Shown here in pieces: positions 18,530-20,052 of a stretch of 20,052 nt of DNA. The position numbers were made by a program, and so were the translations under genes. The number at the start of each line of letters is the position of its first letter. The stretch's first letter is position 1. The stretch comes from a virus. The notes beneath the pieces were generated by a model. It made no database searches, was not told the origin of the DNA, and saw only the letters and a program-made list of their open reading frames with translations. The stretch is taken from the IMG/VR virus record IMGVR_UViG_3300008117_000647, positions 1-20,052 of that record. The stretch is one strand, 5' to 3'.

Positions 18530-18907
18530 ATGAACTTCACTCATAAAGTTAGAAGTTGGTCTGTAACTCTTCCAAGAGAGTTAGAAGAAGAGAAGAAATG
18601 GTGGAGGAGAAAACCAGGAAAACCCAGAAAGATGGGTGATCCGTTACCACCACCAAAGGGTAAATTACCCAAGAAAAATAGTGACAAACGCATGTTGCAA
18701 GGTTACTATTTGTTAGAGTTCGTTGCTGAAATGGCCTATAAGGGAATGAGTAAAGAGAAAGAAAGTAGGATCAAAAAACAAATGACTGCGGCTAAAAAGT
18801 CATCGAAGAAAGCATCACAAGAAGGTGATGATGAGGCTGCAGAGAGACACGATCAAAGGCACAGAGCCCTGCGAGATAGAGTCAAACGCAGCGATCTGCC
18901 TTTCTGA
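18530..18907 (+). CDS. Highly basic hypothetical protein
   Basis: 125 residues from ATG 18530; a longer upstream frame overlaps the previous gene and is not needed. Residues 18-55 are Lys/Pro/Arg-rich (KKWWRRKPGKPRKMG, then PPPKGKLPKKNSDKR), followed by a short hydrophobic helix (LQGYYLLEFVAEMA) and a charged C-terminal half with Lys/Ala/Ser runs and HDQRHRALRDRVKR. This composition suggests binding of nucleic acid or the ribosome, but no family is recognised. Confidence 0.75.
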   Translation: MNFTHKVRSWSVTLPRELEEEKKWWRRKPGKPRKMGDPLPPPKGKLPKKNSDKRMLQGYYLLEFVAEMAYKGMSKEKESRIKKQMTAAKKSSKKASQEGDDEAAERHDQRHRALRDRVKRSDLPF

Positions 18908-18916
18908 TGTAGCAAT

Positions 18917-18987
18917 GTGACAGTCTGCGGGCTGTCCACTGATCGTGCCGAAGGGGGCTGTGGCCCTGTATCTTAGCCATGTTGAGA
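18917..18987 (+). promoter_or_regulatory. Intergenic hairpin-promoter cassette, copy 5
   Basis: GTGACAG from 18917, stem GACAG (18919-18923)/CTGTC (18932-18936), TGCCGA at 18946-18951, 17 bp, core TATCTTAGCCATGTTGAGA at 18969-18987. GAGAGGA at the core end is the ribosome binding site for ATG 18998. Confidence 0.72.
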
Positions 18988-18997
18988 GGAATCACTG

Positions 18998-19237
18998 ATG
19001 ACTGACCGCAAGTTTCACAACATGAGCGTCGAAGATCGTGAGATGTTTGCTTACAATGCAGCTTACGAGCGTCGTCAACAACAACTCGCTGCAGTTGCTC
19101 CTGAGCTGCGTATCAAATACTGCTTCGAGTTTCTGAAAGGTTATGTTGCTGATGGTGATGATCTGATGTCAGCTCGTTGTTACGATGGCATCGCAAAGTA
19201 CAGCGACAAACTTGACTGGTCTGAGGCACACTACTGA
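18998..19237 (+). CDS. Small hypothetical protein
   Basis: 79 residues, ATG-ACT-GAC start with GAGAGGA 7 bases upstream. Helical, with RKFHNMSVEDREMFAYNAAY, RRQQQLAAVAPELRIKYCFE and a charged end (KYSDKLDWSEAHY). More GC and more CGT/CGC than the cluster at 1-4965. The role is unknown. Confidence 0.8.
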   Translation: MTDRKFHNMSVEDREMFAYNAAYERRQQQLAAVAPELRIKYCFEFLKGYVADGDDLMSARCYDGIAKYSDKLDWSEAHY

Positions 19238-19239
19238 TC

Positions 19240-19431
19240 ATGCACATTCCTTTTTTCACCAAGCTTAACATTGGTGTTGATAGTTTCAAGGATGCTCTTT
19301 ACTGGTGGAATGAGAATGAAATGCCCGCCTTCTGGGTTGAACTGAATAGTGGTTACTATCAGCTACATCCCCAACAATACGCTGAGGTTATGCTGGGGGA
19401 AGGTTATGCTGATGTTGTCTACACTAACTGA
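19240..19431 (+). CDS. Small hypothetical protein
   Basis: 63 residues, MHIPFFTKLNIGVDSFKDAL, Trp/Tyr-rich later (WWNENEMPAFWVELNSGYYQ). The segment VELNSGYYQLHPQQY recalls EELNNGWYHMYIYPY of the gene at 3951. It starts 2 bases after the previous stop. The role is unknown. Confidence 0.75.
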   Translation: MHIPFFTKLNIGVDSFKDALYWWNENEMPAFWVELNSGYYQLHPQQYAEVMLGEGYADVVYTN

Positions 19432-19437
19432 TTCGGA

Positions 19438-19614
19438 ATGACTTACAAAGAACTCCTGCAACAGCTTCAACAACTCACCGAAGATCAGCTCAACTCTGAT
19501 GTTGCTATCTATGATGAAGGCACCGATGAGTATTATCAACTCAAAGTTGAGTTGGTATTTACTACCGGAGAATGTGATGTTCTTGATCCTGACCATCCTG
19601 TAATTCGTTTCTGA
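19438..19614 (+). CDS. Conserved small hypothetical protein (TYKELLxxLxxL type)
   Basis: 58 residues, MTYKELLQQLQQLTEDQLNS, then VAIYDEGTDEYYQLKVELVF, ending DVLDPDHPVIRF. I recognise the layout of a helix with TYKELL...LT..QL, then strands, then DVLD..HP as a small protein found in many phages and bacteria without known function. TGA overlaps the next start (TGATG). Confidence 0.8.
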   Translation: MTYKELLQQLQQLTEDQLNSDVAIYDEGTDEYYQLKVELVFTTGECDVLDPDHPVIRF

Positions 19615-19838
19615 TGATGTACGCAACCCTAGCTGAGTTTTACCGTTATGTTTATGCCTTCTATGGTCGTGGTGGTGTGTATCCCATGGGCGCAACTTTA
19701 GATGAGATTGAATCAGCAACTAAGATTCTCATTCGTGAGCTCACCGCAACAGATAAAGACTTTGTGGGTGATAGCATTGATCGTGAGCTTGTGCGGGACA
19801 TCCTCATTTCAGAATACGGCTTAGAGTTTCCTGACTAA
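19614..19838 (+). CDS. Small hypothetical protein
   Basis: 74 residues, starting ATGATG at the overlap (19614 or 19617). LAEFYRYVYAFYGRGGVYPM, then a helical IESATKILIRELTA and a C-terminal RELVRDILISEYGLEF. The YGRGG..PMGA segment suggests a loop between two helices. The role is unknown. It is the last gene of its module. Confidence 0.78.
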   Translation: MMYATLAEFYRYVYAFYGRGGVYPMGATLDEIESATKILIRELTATDKDFVGDSIDRELVRDILISEYGLEFPD

Positions 19839-19842
19839 GTAT

Positions 19843-19913
19843 GTGCCAGTTGGCGGGCTGTCCACCAAATCCGCCAAAGGGGCTCAGGGCCCTGTATCTT
19901 AGCCATGTTGAGA
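19843..19913 (+). promoter_or_regulatory. Intergenic hairpin-promoter cassette, copy 6
   Basis: GTGCCAG start, stem TTGGCGG (19850-19856)/CCGCCAA (19871-19877), CGCCAA at 19872-19877, 17 bp, core TATCTTAGCCATGTTGAGA at 19895-19913. The right arm of the stem and the -35-like box share the same bases, as in copy 3. Confidence 0.72.
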
Positions 19914-19925
19914 CAAACAAACGCA

Positions 19926-20052
19926 ATGAGTCAATTCATTTGTATCACTTTCGGTCCTCGCAATGATGATCCTGCACAATTCTGGAATGAGCGTACTTTC
20001 TGGGATCGTCAATCACAAGCAGAAAAGTGGGGTCTCAAGTCTCTCTCGATTG
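19926..20052 (+). CDS. Hypothetical protein, 5' part (runs off the window)
   Basis: Starts at ATG 19926, 12 bases after the cassette core, and is open to the window end (42 codons seen): MSQFICITFGPRNDDPAQFW, then a Trp/Arg/Glu-rich stretch. An ATG inside the core (19905) is in frame but lies at the probable transcript start. The role is unknown. Confidence 0.72.
   Translation, partial: MSQFICITFGPRNDDPAQFWNERTFWDRQSQAEKWGLKSLSI

Noticed and set aside
5024-19907. ATG inside the cassette core as a conserved Met-Leu-Arg start
   Set aside because: It is in frame with the next gene at only three sites (8874, 15501, 19905), and if TATCTT is the -10 box it lies at or before the transcript start. 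Better starts with ribosome binding sites exist at 15519 and 18998.
4962-19913. Cassette copies as a CRISPR array or simple repeat array
   Set aside because: Copies are separated by irregular distances filled with genes rather than by short regular spacers.
1-20052. tRNA genes, often found in cyanophage accessory regions
   Set aside because: I saw no cloverleaf with a TTC-arm motif and acceptor stem in the intergenic gaps; a tRNA search program could overturn this.

Overview
The window looks like part of the accessory (hyperplastic) region of a large lytic tailed phage. A T4-like cyanophage of Synechococcus or Prochlorococcus type is the best guess. All supported genes lie on the + strand and are small, tightly packed and mostly joined by ATGA or TGATG stop/start overlaps. 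Recognisable products fit a cyanomyovirus: an SF2 helicase, a 2OG-Fe(II) oxygenase, a cupin-type oxygenase, a DUF262-HNH protein, a KxDG nucleotidyltransferase-like protein, an RlpA-like protein and a prohibitin-tail membrane protein. No structural, replication-core or photosynthesis gene is present, so the taxonomic call is inference.

Layout. Positions 1-4965 hold one AT-rich run of about 20 tiny overlapping genes, most starting ATG-ACT (Met-Thr). Several are paralogs of each other and one is frame-disrupted. From 5087 to 6548 there is a five-gene set with a conserved phage protein, a membrane protein with an SPFH-like tail and a secreted protein. From 6573 to 8799 there are three genes, each behind its own sigma70-type promoter with a 17-bp spacer; the last encodes the DUF262-HNH protein. 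From 8892 to 13767 there is a helicase split over two overlapping frames, an unknown gene, two Fe(II)-oxygenase-type genes with different codon use, several small genes, a two-helix membrane protein and an HExxH putative metallopeptidase. From 13823 to 15439 there are three small genes, a strong intrinsic terminator and the nucleotidyltransferase-like gene. From 15519 to the end there are short modules of small genes.

The most striking feature is a family of intergenic cassettes that separate the modules, at about 4962, 15439, 17031, 18226, 18917 and 19843. There is a terminator-bearing variant at 14430 and a chimeric variant at 8815. A typical copy has GTGAC, then a hairpin whose arms differ between copies yet still pair, then YGCCRA, a 17-bp spacer, and the near-invariant 19-mer TATCTTAGCYATGTTGAGA just before the next gene. 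The arrangement resembles the promoter early stem-loop (PeSL) cassettes known to mediate module shuffling in T4-type phages, but the sequence is different and the -35-like element is not the sigma70 consensus. I infer that each copy ends one module and starts the next, making this region a chain of exchangeable transcription units.
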